A stretch of DNA of 15,670 nt from Caldisericaceae bacterium (GCA_021160885.1 JAGHBR010000040.1:1-15670); one strand, 5' to 3'; shown: positions 1-7,480, counted from the first letter of the stretch. Notes: generated by a model not told the origin, from the letters alone. Program-made: numbers and translations.

Positions 1-291
1 CACTTTCACCCGCGTGCAGCTTTTGTTTTGGCTAAATTAGCCAGACTTTTACTTGTCTCAGGGAATGTTAAGCAGGCCATTAACGTTATTAATCAAATTG
101 TTGGCGAACGGGCGTTGTTCGAACAACTAAACCCCAGGCAGCAAAATGCCTTGTATTACCTGCGGGCTGTTGCTTTTCTTAAACTGGGGAAAAAGACAGC
201 GGCAAAGGATCAGTTAAAAATGTTATTGCAAAGAAATCCTGATAATTCTCTGGCAAAAAAATTGTGGAAAAAACTAAAACAGGAGGATTAA
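1..291 (+). CDS. TPR-repeat protein, C-terminal end (5' truncated by window edge)
   Basis: The frame is open from base 1 to the TAA at 289-291, so only the last 96 residues are visible and the true start lies outside the window. A TTG at 28 could be read as a start, but the frame before it reads HFHPRAAFVLAK and continues the same helical pattern, so it is probably an internal Leu. Two helix-turn-helix units resembling tetratricopeptide repeats are visible. One runs from about RAAFVLAKLARLL to QIVGER. A better-formed one has the spaced A/L/G/A/P pattern of a TPR (YYLRAVAFLKLGKKTAAK followed by RNPDN). TPRs mediate protein-protein contacts; the partner cannot be told. It ends 2 bp before bcp, whose Shine-Dalgarno lies in its last codons, so the two are probably co-transcribed. 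It could belong to any large TPR family. Confidence 0.6.
   Translation, partial: HFHPRAAFVLAKLARLLLVSGNVKQAINVINQIVGERALFEQLNPRQQNALYYLRAVAFLKLGKKTAAKDQLKMLLQRNPDNSLAKKLWKKLKQED
281..286 (+). promoter_or_regulatory. Shine-Dalgarno site that sets the bcp start
   Basis: A perfect AGGAGG lies 7 nt before the ATG at 294. This favours ATG 294 over the in-frame GTG at 264, which would put the Shine-Dalgarno inside the coding region and add ten residues with no peroxiredoxin homology. The site sits in the last codons of the upstream TPR gene. Confidence 0.85.
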
Positions 292-293
292 AA

Positions 294-776
294 ATGTTAG
301 CAGCCGGTCAACAGGCTCCGGGTTTCGAATTGCCCGATCAAAATGGTGAAAAAGTTAAACTTTCTGATTTTAAGGGTCAATGGGTTGTGCTCTATTTTTA
401 CCCCAAAGACATGACACCCGGTTGTACCACCGAAGCCTGTAATTTCCAGGAAGCATTACCGGATTTTAAAAATCTTAAGGCTGTTGTTCTTGGAGTTAGT
501 AAAGATTCTGTAGAACGCCATAAAAAATTCGCTGAAAAATACAATTTGCAGTTCCTCTTATTGAGTGATGCTGAAAACAATGTCTGCGAAACCTACGGCG
601 TGTGGGGCGAAAAGAGCATGTACGGCCGCAAATACATGGGCATTAACCGTTCTACTTTTTTAATTGATCCAAATGGTAAAATTGCCAAAGTTTACTCCAA
701 AGTAAAAGTAAAAACACACCATCAGGAAGTGATGGAAGACTTAAAAACGTTGCAGGCGGCAGAACAGACGAAATAG
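294..776 (+). CDS. bcp: Thioredoxin-dependent thiol peroxidase, Bcp/PrxQ-type peroxiredoxin
   Basis: A 160-residue cytoplasmic peroxiredoxin of the AhpC/TSA fold, normal length for Bcp. It reduces hydrogen peroxide and organic hydroperoxides and is recycled by thioredoxin. The active-site stretch DMTPGCTTEAC places the peroxidatic Cys at C44 with T41, P42 and G43 before it. C49, five residues on, is the resolving Cys typical of the atypical 2-Cys Bcp/PrxQ group. The conserved Arg is at R119 (GINRSTFLIDPNGKI), and a further Cys lies at C98. The N-terminus LAAGQQAPGFELPDQNG is the usual start of the family. The start is taken at ATG 294 because of the ideal AGGAGG before it. It follows the TPR gene by 2 bp on the same strand and converges on nuoN across a 321-bp spacer. 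A role protecting the cell from respiratory peroxide would fit the neighbourhood but is only inference. Confidence 0.95.
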   Translation: MLAAGQQAPGFELPDQNGEKVKLSDFKGQWVVLYFYPKDMTPGCTTEACNFQEALPDFKNLKAVVLGVSKDSVERHKKFAEKYNLQFLLLSDAENNVCETYGVWGEKSMYGRKYMGINRSTFLIDPNGKIAKVYSKVKVKTHHQEVMEDLKTLQAAEQTK

Positions 777-788
777 TTAAATTTTTAA

Positions 789-919
789 AAACCTTTGAAA
801 AAAATCATTAAGAATGTCATTCCCGCGCAGGCGGGAATCTCTAAGTTATTGTAAATATTAGAATCCGCATCAAGTGCGAAATGACAGGTTTGGAGAATCC
901 CCGATTCTTTCAAAGGTTT
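789..919. repeat. MITE-like nested inverted-repeat element
   Basis: The outer arms are a perfect 12-bp inverted repeat: AAACCTTTGAAA at 789-800 and its complement at 908-919. Inside, TGTCATT at 815-821 faces AATGACA at 880-886. The inner block carries two diverged copies of one ~26-bp hairpin word in opposite orientation: 815-840 as read, and 860-886 on the other strand (TGTCATTTCGCACTTGATGC and on). The element is non-coding and sits between convergent genes, where a folded RNA could help terminate both transcripts. A dispersed miniature repeat is my preferred reading; genome-wide copies are needed to prove it. Confidence 0.55.
819..838. repeat. Perfect hairpin ATTCCC-N8-GGGAAT
   Basis: An 8-bp perfect stem (ATTCCCGC with GCGGGAAT) around a 4-nt loop GCAG. 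The sequence fits the ATTCCC-N8-GGGAAT pattern known as dRS3 in Neisseria and found as dispersed palindromes in other bacteria. No T-run follows, so it is not a standard Rho-independent terminator. Confidence 0.7.
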
Positions 920-925
920 CAATTA

Positions 926-955
926 ATCAGTGTAAATCTGTGTAAATCAGTGGCC
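926..955 (+). repeat. Three tandem 10-bp direct repeats
   Basis: Three consecutive units read ATCAGTGTAA, ATCTGTGTAA and ATCAGTGGCC. The 10-bp period is close to one DNA helical turn. The array lies 7 bp beyond the inverted-repeat element and has no coding role. The function is unknown: it may be a dispersed intergenic word or a protein-binding array. Confidence 0.6.
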
Positions 956-1097
956 AATATTTTTTTGACTTGAAATAAAATTTTACCTTCCCATCGTATT
1001 GTTAGTTGAATGGCATTCAGCCCCAAAGTTCAGCGAAATTTTGCCTTAGCAGCGTGCAATAAATTCACAATTTTTTCGTGTACTTCGGGGTTAGCAA

Positions 1098-2546
1098 TTA
1101 AAACATGGCGGCCTGGATGCTGCCGATTAAACCTGTCGGATAAACGCCCAGCCAAACCAGAGCAATGGTTAAGACCGCTAATAAAATTCCGCTTAAAATG
1201 CCCACATTGGGACTAATCAATGTTGCTTTTTGCTCTGCATCCACATTGCTGAACATTTCAACCGTTACGCGCAGATAGTAGTAAACACCCAAAGCGCTGT
1301 TAATAATCAGTATGATGATTAACGTCCACAGTTTAGTGGAAATACCGGACGCTAAAATATAATACTTGGCAATAAAACCGGAAGTTAGCGGAATGCCGGC
1401 CAGCGAAAACATCATGGCCGAAAGAGCGACTGACAACCAGGGATGGCGCCAGTACAGGCCTCGATAATCAGACATTTCCATGCCTTCCCGTTCTTCATTG
1501 GAAATCAAACCAATAATCATAAAGGCACCAATGATCGTAATAAAATAAGAAACGATGTAAAAGGTGGCTGCTTCAACGCCTTTAAATTGCTGTTGCGCAT
1601 TGCCGGCAATAAAAGCCACTAAAATGTAACCAAAATGAGCAATGGAAGAGTAGGCCAGCAAGCGTTTCACATTGCTTTGCAACAGGGCCAGAAAGTTACC
1701 CACAAACATGGAAAATACTGCAATCAAAGCAAAAATCGTAAACAGCGGTCTGGATTGTACAATGTTAAATTCAGCAAAAAAGCGAAACAACAGCGCTAAA
1801 ATTCCACCTTTGGAGACAGAAGCAATAAAAGCGGAAACCGGTGCCGGCGCCCCCTGGTACACATCTGGCGACCACATGTGAAAAGGCACCACAGCTAACT
1901 TAAAACCAAAGCCGACGACCATCAAAGCCACGCCAGCAATGGAAATGAAATTGTAATTACCGTTTTGAGACAAAAAGTTAATTACATCCTTAAATTGCAT
2001 GGAACCGACCTGGGAATAAACCAAAGACATACCAAACAGCAAAAAGGCAGAAGACACTGCCGCAAGAATCAGATATTTCAAACCGGCTTCAATACCATCG
2101 TTCTGGTGACGCAAATAGGCAACCAGAGCGTACAACGAAACACTTAATATTTCCAGACTGAGAAAAAAGCTGATAAAGTGATTGCTGGCAGCCAGTCCTA
2201 CAGAACCAAATGTAGCAGTCAGCAGCAACAAATAATATTCTTCACGATTGCCTTTAAAGCGCAATTCCAAATATTGGAAAGAAGGCACAATAATGACAAT
2301 CGTTGCCAGAAACATCAAAGCAAAATAGAACAGTGCGTATTGGTCTATGATAAATAAATTGCTAACCTGGTCGCCGTTGGTATACTTAGCCCCGGGAATG
2401 GCAAACAAAGCTGCAAACAAGCCCACAACCGAGAGCACGGCTGTAATCAGATGATTGCGTTTTATGGCAATGGCTAACATGATAATGAGAGGCGTAGCAG
2501 CCAAAATAATAATTGGCATCAATTTCAAAAAATCGTGTCCGGTCAT
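1098..2546 (-). CDS. nuoN: NADH-quinone oxidoreductase subunit N (antiporter-like)
   Basis: A 482-residue polytopic membrane protein, close to the usual NuoN length (E. coli about 485). It is one of three Mrp-antiporter-like subunits that form a proton channel in the membrane arm. Key ionisable residues sit at the expected places: E132 in TM5 (LSLEILSVSLYAL), K158 (AGLKYLIL), K216 in the broken TM7 (GFGFKLAVVPFHMWSPDVY) and K246 (SVSKGGILALL). The PFHMWSPDVYQGAPAPVSAF stretch is typical of NuoN. The start ATG overlaps the nuoM stop as ATGA and has GGAGGT 5 nt upstream, so translation is probably coupled to nuoM. It is the last gene of the operon and converges on bcp. Confidence 0.97.
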   Translation of the reverse strand: MTGHDFLKLMPIIILAATPLIIMLAIAIKRNHLITAVLSVVGLFAALFAIPGAKYTNGDQVSNLFIIDQYALFYFALMFLATIVIIVPSFQYLELRFKGNREEYYLLLLTATFGSVGLAASNHFISFFLSLEILSVSLYALVAYLRHQNDGIEAGLKYLILAAVSSAFLLFGMSLVYSQVGSMQFKDVINFLSQNGNYNFISIAGVALMVVGFGFKLAVVPFHMWSPDVYQGAPAPVSAFIASVSKGGILALLFRFFAEFNIVQSRPLFTIFALIAVFSMFVGNFLALLQSNVKRLLAYSSIAHFGYILVAFIAGNAQQQFKGVEAATFYIVSYFITIIGAFMIIGLISNEEREGMEMSDYRGLYWRHPWLSVALSAMMFSLAGIPLTSGFIAKYYILASGISTKLWTLIIILIINSALGVYYYLRVTVEMFSNVDAEQKATLISPNVGILSGILLAVLTIALVWLGVYPTGLIGSIQAAMF

Positions 2547-4111
2547 TCCAGACCTCCGTAATTCGAACGACTCTTATTTAATTCTTCAACCGACGGATTT
2601 GTTGTCGCTTCTTTAGACCCCTGAAAATACTGACTGGTAATTTGTTGCAGATTTTTAAGAGCCTGACGCGAGGTTCTTAAAACCGTATTGGGGAACAATC
2701 CCAACCACAACAAGGCAACGACCAGAGCGGCGTAAATGGAAATTTCGCGCGGTGTGGCATCCGGCATTTTCCATTCGTTCACATTTTTGCCAAAAAATGT
2801 TTTTTGAATCATCCACAGTGAATAAATGGTGGACGCAATAAAACCAAGTGTAGCCAGAGCTGCAATCGGTACACTGACCTGGTAAACGCCTAACAGCACT
2901 AAAAACTCACCGACAAAATTTGCCAGCCCGGGCAAACCAAGCGAGGCCAAGGCGAAGACCATACCAAAACCGCCAAGGCGTGGCGTTACTGACCACAAAC
3001 CGCCCAATTTGTCCATGTCCCGTGTATGCAGGCGGTCGTAAATATCACCAACGAGAATAAACAGAGCGCCGGTACTTAAACCATGCGACAGAATAATCAT
3101 GACCGCACCCTGTAAGGCCAACTGGTTCCAGGCAAAAACACCCAGCAATACAAAGCCCATGTGACTCACACTGGTGTAAGCTACCAATCGTTTTAAGTCG
3201 TTCTGGGCAAAGGCGACCATGGCCGCGTAAATGATGCCAATAATGCCCAGAATCATGGCCACCATTGCAAATTCTTTACCGGCCTGCGGAAAAAGAGGCA
3301 TCAAAAAGCGGATGAAACCATAGGCCCCGGCTTTCAATACCAGGCCAGCCAGCACCACACTACCAGCCGTCGGCGCTTCGGTATGAGCATCCGGCAACCA
3401 GGTGTGCACCGGCACAGCCGGCAACTTAACACCAAAGCCGAGAAAGAATCCCAGCATCAGCCAAAAGGCGATCTTTGGCGAAACCTGTGTGCCTAAAAGT
3501 TCAACGTAATCAAAGGTGTAATGGCCGGTCTGCGAACCGTGAATGAAATACAGGGCCAAAATCGAAATCAACATAAAAAGTCCGCTGGCCTGTGTAAAAA
3601 TGAAAAACTTGATGGTGGCGTAAATGCGGTTGCTGTGGCCCCAAATACCAATCAAAAAGTAAAGCGGAATTAGCATGATTTCCCAGAAGAAATAAAACAG
3701 GAACAAATCCAGAGCCATGAACACACCGCTAATGCCGGCCAGAATCCACAACAAATTAAAAAAGAAAAAGCCGACTCTTTCCTGAATGCCTTTCCAGGAA
3801 CAGGCCACGGCCAACAGGCCCAAAAAGCTGGTCAGCACAATCAATAAAATACTTAGCCCGTCAACTGCCAGAAAGTACTGAATGCCCCATTGTGGAATCC
3901 AGGGCGATTTCTCCATTAAAAACCATTCGCCCTGAGCCAGAGTCAGGCCTTTATTTGTTAAAAATGAAATCCACAGGCGCACGCTGACAATCAAATGGAC
4001 AATCATGAAGCCCAGTGAAATCCAGCGTGGCGCTTCCTTGTTCCAACGGCCCGCCAGCCAGGCCAGGAGTCCGCCTAAAATTAACCATGCAAATAAAAAT
4101 GTTAAAGTCAT
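2543..4111 (-). CDS. nuoM: NADH-quinone oxidoreductase subunit M (antiporter-like)
   Basis: A 522-residue multi-pass membrane protein, slightly longer than E. coli NuoM (about 509). It is a proton-pumping subunit between NuoL and NuoN. Conserved channel residues are present: E144 in TM5 (YFFWEIMLIPLYFLIG), K229 in TM7 (GFGVKLPAVPVHTWLPDAH) and K260 (GLVLKAGAYG). The HTWLPDAHTEAPTAGSVVLA motif is diagnostic of the family. After the last helix there is a hydrophilic tail of about 45 residues rich in Ser, Asn, Lys and Glu, longer than I expect for NuoM. The start overlaps the nuoL stop as ATGA, and its own TGA lies within the nuoN start. The call is secure. Confidence 0.97.
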   Translation of the reverse strand: MTLTFLFAWLILGGLLAWLAGRWNKEAPRWISLGFMIVHLIVSVRLWISFLTNKGLTLAQGEWFLMEKSPWIPQWGIQYFLAVDGLSILLIVLTSFLGLLAVACSWKGIQERVGFFFFNLLWILAGISGVFMALDLFLFYFFWEIMLIPLYFLIGIWGHSNRIYATIKFFIFTQASGLFMLISILALYFIHGSQTGHYTFDYVELLGTQVSPKIAFWLMLGFFLGFGVKLPAVPVHTWLPDAHTEAPTAGSVVLAGLVLKAGAYGFIRFLMPLFPQAGKEFAMVAMILGIIGIIYAAMVAFAQNDLKRLVAYTSVSHMGFVLLGVFAWNQLALQGAVMIILSHGLSTGALFILVGDIYDRLHTRDMDKLGGLWSVTPRLGGFGMVFALASLGLPGLANFVGEFLVLLGVYQVSVPIAALATLGFIASTIYSLWMIQKTFFGKNVNEWKMPDATPREISIYAALVVALLWLGLFPNTVLRTSRQALKNLQQITSQYFQGSKEATTNPSVEELNKSRSNYGGLE

Positions 4112-6000
4112 AGAATCACCACAATTGTTATTGATACCAGAACACCAAACACAATGCCAACAACGTAACGACGAACTTTTCCAGTTTGTGTGTATTTAAA
4201 CAGGTAATGAAATTGTCGTGCCAGCCAGGGCAGGAAAACGTAAAAAAAGTCAATAAAATCACGTTTGTTTGTGCGCGAAAGCCAGACGTAAGGACGAATG
4301 AACAGGCGTTCGTACAACCAGTCAAAGCCCAAACCGGAAAGCAAAAATTGCTGCAGACCGTGACCGAATTTCGTGCTGGTAAAGTTGGTAACGATTTGCA
4401 TATTTTTCAGGTACAGGTAGTAAGCCACAAAAATGGAAACTAAGGCTAAAACAGCCGTCAAAACCTGAGAGAAAATTTCCAGCGAAACTTCGTGATGGCC
4501 GCCTTCAACCACAGGTAGAGCTGATTTCATGAAATCGCTAAACAGAGTCAAATGCCCCAGTGTACCAGGCAATTCGATAAATCCGCCAAATAATGCAAAA
4601 AAGGCCAGCGCAATTAACGGAATGTGTACCCTCCAGGTTGGATAATGCGAAATTTCCATTTTCTGTTCGCCAAAAAACGTTACAAACACCATACGAAAAG
4701 TGTAAAAAGCCGTTACCATGGCGCCAAACACCGCCGCCATCCATAAGTAAATACTACCGTTAGGGCCAGACCAGGCGTACCAGATGATGGCATCTTTACT
4801 GTAAAAACCGGCTGTAATCAAGGGCAAAGCGGCCAATGAAGCGGAACCAATCAGAAAAGTCCAGAAGGTAACCGGCAGGGCTTTGGCCAGACCGCCCATT
4901 TTGAACATGTTCTGTTCGTGATGTTGTGCCAGAATGATGGCTCCGGCGGCCAAAAAGAGCAATGCTTTAAAAAAGGCGTGAATCATGAAATGGAACACAC
5001 CGGCACTCCAGGCGCCCACACCCAGCGCCAGAAACATGTAACCGATCTGACTTACCGTCGAATAAGCCAGCACACGCTTGATATCGGTTTGCGCCATTCC
5101 GGCAAAACCTGCAACTAGCAAGGTAGCCGCACCTACAATGGCCACAGCCGTCATTGAAAGCGGGGCCAGCAGATAAATGCCGTTCATGCGAGCAATCAAA
5201 TACACACCGGCGGTCACCATGGTTGCAGCATGAATCAGGGCGCTGGTCGGTGTGGGACCAGCCATGGCATCCGGCAACCAGACCTGCAGTGGTAACTGTG
5301 CCGACTTACCAACCGCACCACCTAAAAGCAGCAATGTGGAAGCCACGGCTAATTTATTTCCCGGCGACCAAACGTGCGGCGCCACGCTTAAAATTTCCTG
5401 AATATTTAAAGACTTAAAACTGTAAAATAGCATGAACAATCCGACAGCCATGGCGGCATCACCAACACGCGTTACAATAAAAGCCTTGCGGGCTGCGTAA
5501 CCATTGGCCGGATCACGGTACCAGAAACCGATTAACAGATAGCTGCACAAACCAACACCTTCCCAACCCAGGTAAAGCAGTAACAGGTTGTCGCCCATGA
5601 CCAGCATCAGCATGGCGCCGACGAACAGGTTCATGTAGGCAAAAAAACGACTGAAACCTTCGTCATCGGCCATGTATTCGGTGGAGTAAAGGTGAATCCA
5701 GAAGCCAACGAAAGTAACCACAAAAGCAAAGACCATGGACAGCGCATCGAGATGAAAGGCGATGTTTACTTTAAAATCATCGGCTGCAATCCAGGTCCAA
5801 AGCGTTTGAACAAAAGCATGTCCTTCAGGCGGATTGGTCAAGAACTGAATGCCAATCAAAATAGTAATTAAAGCCGACAAACCAATCGAGCCCACGCCAA
5901 CAACGGCCGAAAGTTTTTTTCCTATCTTTTTGCCAAAAATCGCTAATATTAAAAATCCCAGAAAGGGAAAGGTTGGTACAAGCCATAATAAATCGTACAT
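4108..6000 (-). CDS. nuoL: NADH-quinone oxidoreductase subunit L (distal antiporter-like)
   Basis: A 630-residue membrane protein (E. coli about 613). It is the distal proton pump of the membrane arm, and its C-terminal lateral helix normally braces NuoM and NuoN. Conserved residues include E147 in TM5 (LGWEGVGLCSYLLIGFW), D181 (TRVGDAAM), K232 in TM7 (GKSAQLPLQVWLPDAMAGPT) and H257 (SALIHAATMV). The motif from 231 to 265 is the NuoL/Mrp signature. The C-terminal part has a long amphipathic stretch (about 540-615) followed by a final hydrophobic anchor, as expected for helix HL. It starts 9 bp after the nuoK stop with a GAGG Shine-Dalgarno overlapping that stop region, and overlaps nuoM by 4 bp. 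Confidence 0.97.
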   Translation of the reverse strand: MYDLLWLVPTFPFLGFLILAIFGKKIGKKLSAVVGVGSIGLSALITILIGIQFLTNPPEGHAFVQTLWTWIAADDFKVNIAFHLDALSMVFAFVVTFVGFWIHLYSTEYMADDEGFSRFFAYMNLFVGAMLMLVMGDNLLLLYLGWEGVGLCSYLLIGFWYRDPANGYAARKAFIVTRVGDAAMAVGLFMLFYSFKSLNIQEILSVAPHVWSPGNKLAVASTLLLLGGAVGKSAQLPLQVWLPDAMAGPTPTSALIHAATMVTAGVYLIARMNGIYLLAPLSMTAVAIVGAATLLVAGFAGMAQTDIKRVLAYSTVSQIGYMFLALGVGAWSAGVFHFMIHAFFKALLFLAAGAIILAQHHEQNMFKMGGLAKALPVTFWTFLIGSASLAALPLITAGFYSKDAIIWYAWSGPNGSIYLWMAAVFGAMVTAFYTFRMVFVTFFGEQKMEISHYPTWRVHIPLIALAFFALFGGFIELPGTLGHLTLFSDFMKSALPVVEGGHHEVSLEIFSQVLTAVLALVSIFVAYYLYLKNMQIVTNFTSTKFGHGLQQFLLSGLGFDWLYERLFIRPYVWLSRTNKRDFIDFFYVFLPWLARQFHYLFKYTQTGKVRRYVVGIVFGVLVSITIVVIL

Positions 6001-6009
6001 ATCAGCCCC

Positions 6010-6309
6010 TCATATTATTGGCAGCATCGGAATTGAGCGTTTTAAATTTTGATAGAACTGGATGATCAAAGCAAGCCCGACGGCAACTTCGGCCGCGGCG
6101 GTAGTCAAAATAAACAGAAACATTATTTGCCCATCGGCCTGTCCATGTTGCGCTCCAGCAAAGACAAAAGCCAGCCCGGCCGCGTTCAACATGATTTCAA
6201 TTGAAATTAACATAAACATGATGTTTTTCCGAATCATCACCCCGATCAATCCCGTAAAGAACATGATGCTGGCGATTATCAAACCTGTATTTAAAGAAAT
6301 AGCTATCAT
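6010..6309 (-). CDS. nuoK: NADH-quinone oxidoreductase subunit K
   Basis: A 99-residue, three-helix membrane protein of normal NuoK length (MrpC-like). It belongs to the E-channel linking the quinone cavity to the antiporter subunits. The two essential membrane glutamates are E38 (LISIEIMLNAAGL) and E74 (TTAAAEVAVGLALI), spaced 36 residues apart as in E. coli E36/E72. The start ATG overlaps the nuoJ stop as ATGA, and AAGGAG 7 nt upstream lies inside nuoJ, so translation is probably coupled. A 9-bp gap separates it from nuoL. Confidence 0.97.
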   Translation of the reverse strand: MIAISLNTGLIIASIMFFTGLIGVMIRKNIMFMLISIEIMLNAAGLAFVFAGAQHGQADGQIMFLFILTTAAAEVAVGLALIIQFYQNLKRSIPMLPII

Positions 6310-6839
6310 TGTTCGGCTCCTTCGGTTTTTAAAAAGCGATGCACCACGTATTTTTTGCGGCGTGCCAGATGGTAAGCACCAATAATTCCGGCCATTAACA
6401 GAATGGCCGCCAGTTCTACGCCAATCAAATAGGTAGAATAGAGTTCTTTGCCCACCTCAGCCGGCGGAATTTGCCTGCCATTAAACGGAGCCGTCTGACC
6501 CGACACAATGAGATAACCGATTTCTAACAAAAGAATTAAACTGAGTAAAGATGGAAAGTACCAGCCTTCCGTCGAAAGCCAACGTTTTTCCTGTTCAACG
6601 GCCTGTTTTCCTAAATTAAGCATCATGACCACAAAGACGAACAGCACCATAATTGCGCCGGCGTAAATGATAATTTCCATGGCCGCAATAAACGGCGCAC
6701 CGATCAAAAAGAACATTACTGCCGTGGCCAGCAAAGAAATCACCATGTAAAGCAAAGCATGAATAATATTTGTCCGCGTAACCACCATAATGGAAGCCAC
6801 AATGGCAATCAGAGCCGCAATGTAAAATAAAATTGTCAT
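6306..6839 (-). CDS. nuoJ: NADH-quinone oxidoreductase subunit J
   Basis: A 177-residue, five-helix membrane protein (E. coli about 184). It sits in the membrane heel beside NuoA, H and K. Its third helix carries the conserved E55-Y59 region (AAMEIIIYAGAIMVLFVFVVMML), which in structures switches between alpha and pi-bulge forms during turnover. A hydrophilic periplasmic loop (about 112-135) and a basic C-terminal tail (ARRKKYVVHRF) match the family topology. A Shine-Dalgarno-like AAAGGG precedes the ATG. It follows nuoI by 37 bp and overlaps nuoK by 4 bp. Confidence 0.95.
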   Translation of the reverse strand: MTILFYIAALIAIVASIMVVTRTNIIHALLYMVISLLATAVMFFLIGAPFIAAMEIIIYAGAIMVLFVFVVMMLNLGKQAVEQEKRWLSTEGWYFPSLLSLILLLEIGYLIVSGQTAPFNGRQIPPAEVGKELYSTYLIGVELAAILLMAGIIGAYHLARRKKYVVHRFLKTEGAEQ

Positions 6840-6876
6840 TGGTAATGACCCTTTACTCTCAACTTTAACATCAGCA

Positions 6877-7392
6877 TTAAGGTTTTAAATCATGAATATC
6901 AATTGGTGGGTCTTCGTGTTCGGCTTCGCCTTTGCCTTTACCACCAATCGCATAACCAGCCACTTTATAAAAACTGTAATCGTGATATTTGCCCGGTCCG
7001 TCAATCAACAGGTGTTCTTTTTCGTAAACCAGATTTTGACGATCATATTCAGCCAATTCGAAATCTGGCGTTAACTGAATGGCATAAGTCGGGCAGGCGT
7101 CTTCGCAATAACCGCAAAAAATGCAGCGCGAAAAATTGATACGAAAAAATTCAGGATAGCGACGCCCGCTTTCATCTTCTGCAGCCTGTAAAGAAATGCA
7201 ATCCGTCGGACAGGCAGCCGCGCATAAATTGCAGGCAACACAACGTTCCTGACCGTCCGGGTCACGCGTAAGAACAATCCTTCCGCGGTAACGTGCCGGC
7301 AATTGCGGTTTCTTTTCCGGATATTGAACCGTAAACCGTTTATGAAACGTATGAAGAAAGGTCAGCCAAATGCTTCGTAAAATGCTAAACAT
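6877..7392 (-). CDS. nuoI: NADH-quinone oxidoreductase subunit I (2x[4Fe-4S] ferredoxin-like)
   Basis: A 171-residue peripheral subunit carrying clusters N6a and N6b, which pass electrons from NuoG to N2 in NuoB. Two complete ferredoxin motifs are present: C51, C54, C57 plus the following Cys-Pro C61 (CVACNLCAAACP), and C90, C93, C96 plus C100 (CIFCGYCEDACP). The N-terminal amphipathic segment (SIWLTFLHTFHKRF) lies on the membrane, and YRGRIVLTRDPDGQERC is the classic pre-cluster stretch. The C-terminus (GPGKYHDYSFYKVAGYAIGG and on to PIDIHDLKP) resembles the E. coli C-terminal extension I remember. A GGGAG Shine-Dalgarno supports ATG 7392. It is separated from nuoH by an unusual 88-bp spacer. 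Confidence 0.97.
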   Translation of the reverse strand: MFSILRSIWLTFLHTFHKRFTVQYPEKKPQLPARYRGRIVLTRDPDGQERCVACNLCAAACPTDCISLQAAEDESGRRYPEFFRINFSRCIFCGYCEDACPTYAIQLTPDFELAEYDRQNLVYEKEHLLIDGPGKYHDYSFYKVAGYAIGGKGKGEAEHEDPPIDIHDLKP

Positions 7393-7423
7393 CTATTCTC
7401 CCAGAATATTGTTTTTAGTCAAG

Positions 7424-7477
7424 AGTGTAAGAGTTAGAATTTTGAAGTGGCGCTCTGAACTCTTAAACTCTTACACT
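7424..7477. repeat. 12-bp inverted repeat built from octamer repeats in the nuoH-nuoI spacer
   Basis: AGTGTAAGAGTT at 7424-7435 is perfectly complementary to AACTCTTACACT at 7466-7477, with a 30-nt loop. The right arm is part of three 8-bp direct repeats: CTCTGAAC (7453-7460), TCTTAAAC (7461-7468) and TCTTACAC (7469-7476). On the nuo (minus) strand no T-run follows the stem, so it should not terminate the operon outright. It could be an mRNA processing or stability element, or a partial attenuator, between nuoH and nuoI. On the plus strand a T-run follows the stem, but no gene is seen that would use it. Confidence 0.6.
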
Positions 7478-7480
7478 TTT

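Larger units (their letters stand above)
777..1097. other. Gene-free convergent spacer between bcp and nuoN
   Basis: These 321 bp separate the bcp stop from the nuoN stop. I see no credible gene here. The spacer holds a nested inverted-repeat element (789-919), three 10-bp direct repeats (926-955) and degenerate word repeats close to nuoN. There is also a weak long-range pairing of CCCCAAAGT (1021-1029) with ACTTCGGGG (1082-1090), 8 of 9 matching and the ninth a possible G-U in RNA, across a 52-nt loop. No classical intrinsic terminator (GC hairpin plus T-run) is obvious for either transcript. A TTGACT at about 965 has no convincing -10 partner. Confidence 0.7.

Noticed and set aside
815..886. 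CRISPR array or attachment site
   Set aside because: The two repeat copies are inverted, diverged and only two in number, with no spacer pattern, cas genes or integrase nearby.
965..1001. A plus-strand promoter (TTGACT at about 965)
   Set aside because: No TATAAT-like -10 lies at 16-18 bp spacing, and there is no plus-strand gene downstream to express.
1010..1216. A plus-strand open frame starting ATGGCATTCAG in the bcp-nuoN spacer
   Set aside because: Most of it is antisense to the 3' end of nuoN, the protein has no family features, and there is no good Shine-Dalgarno or promoter before it.
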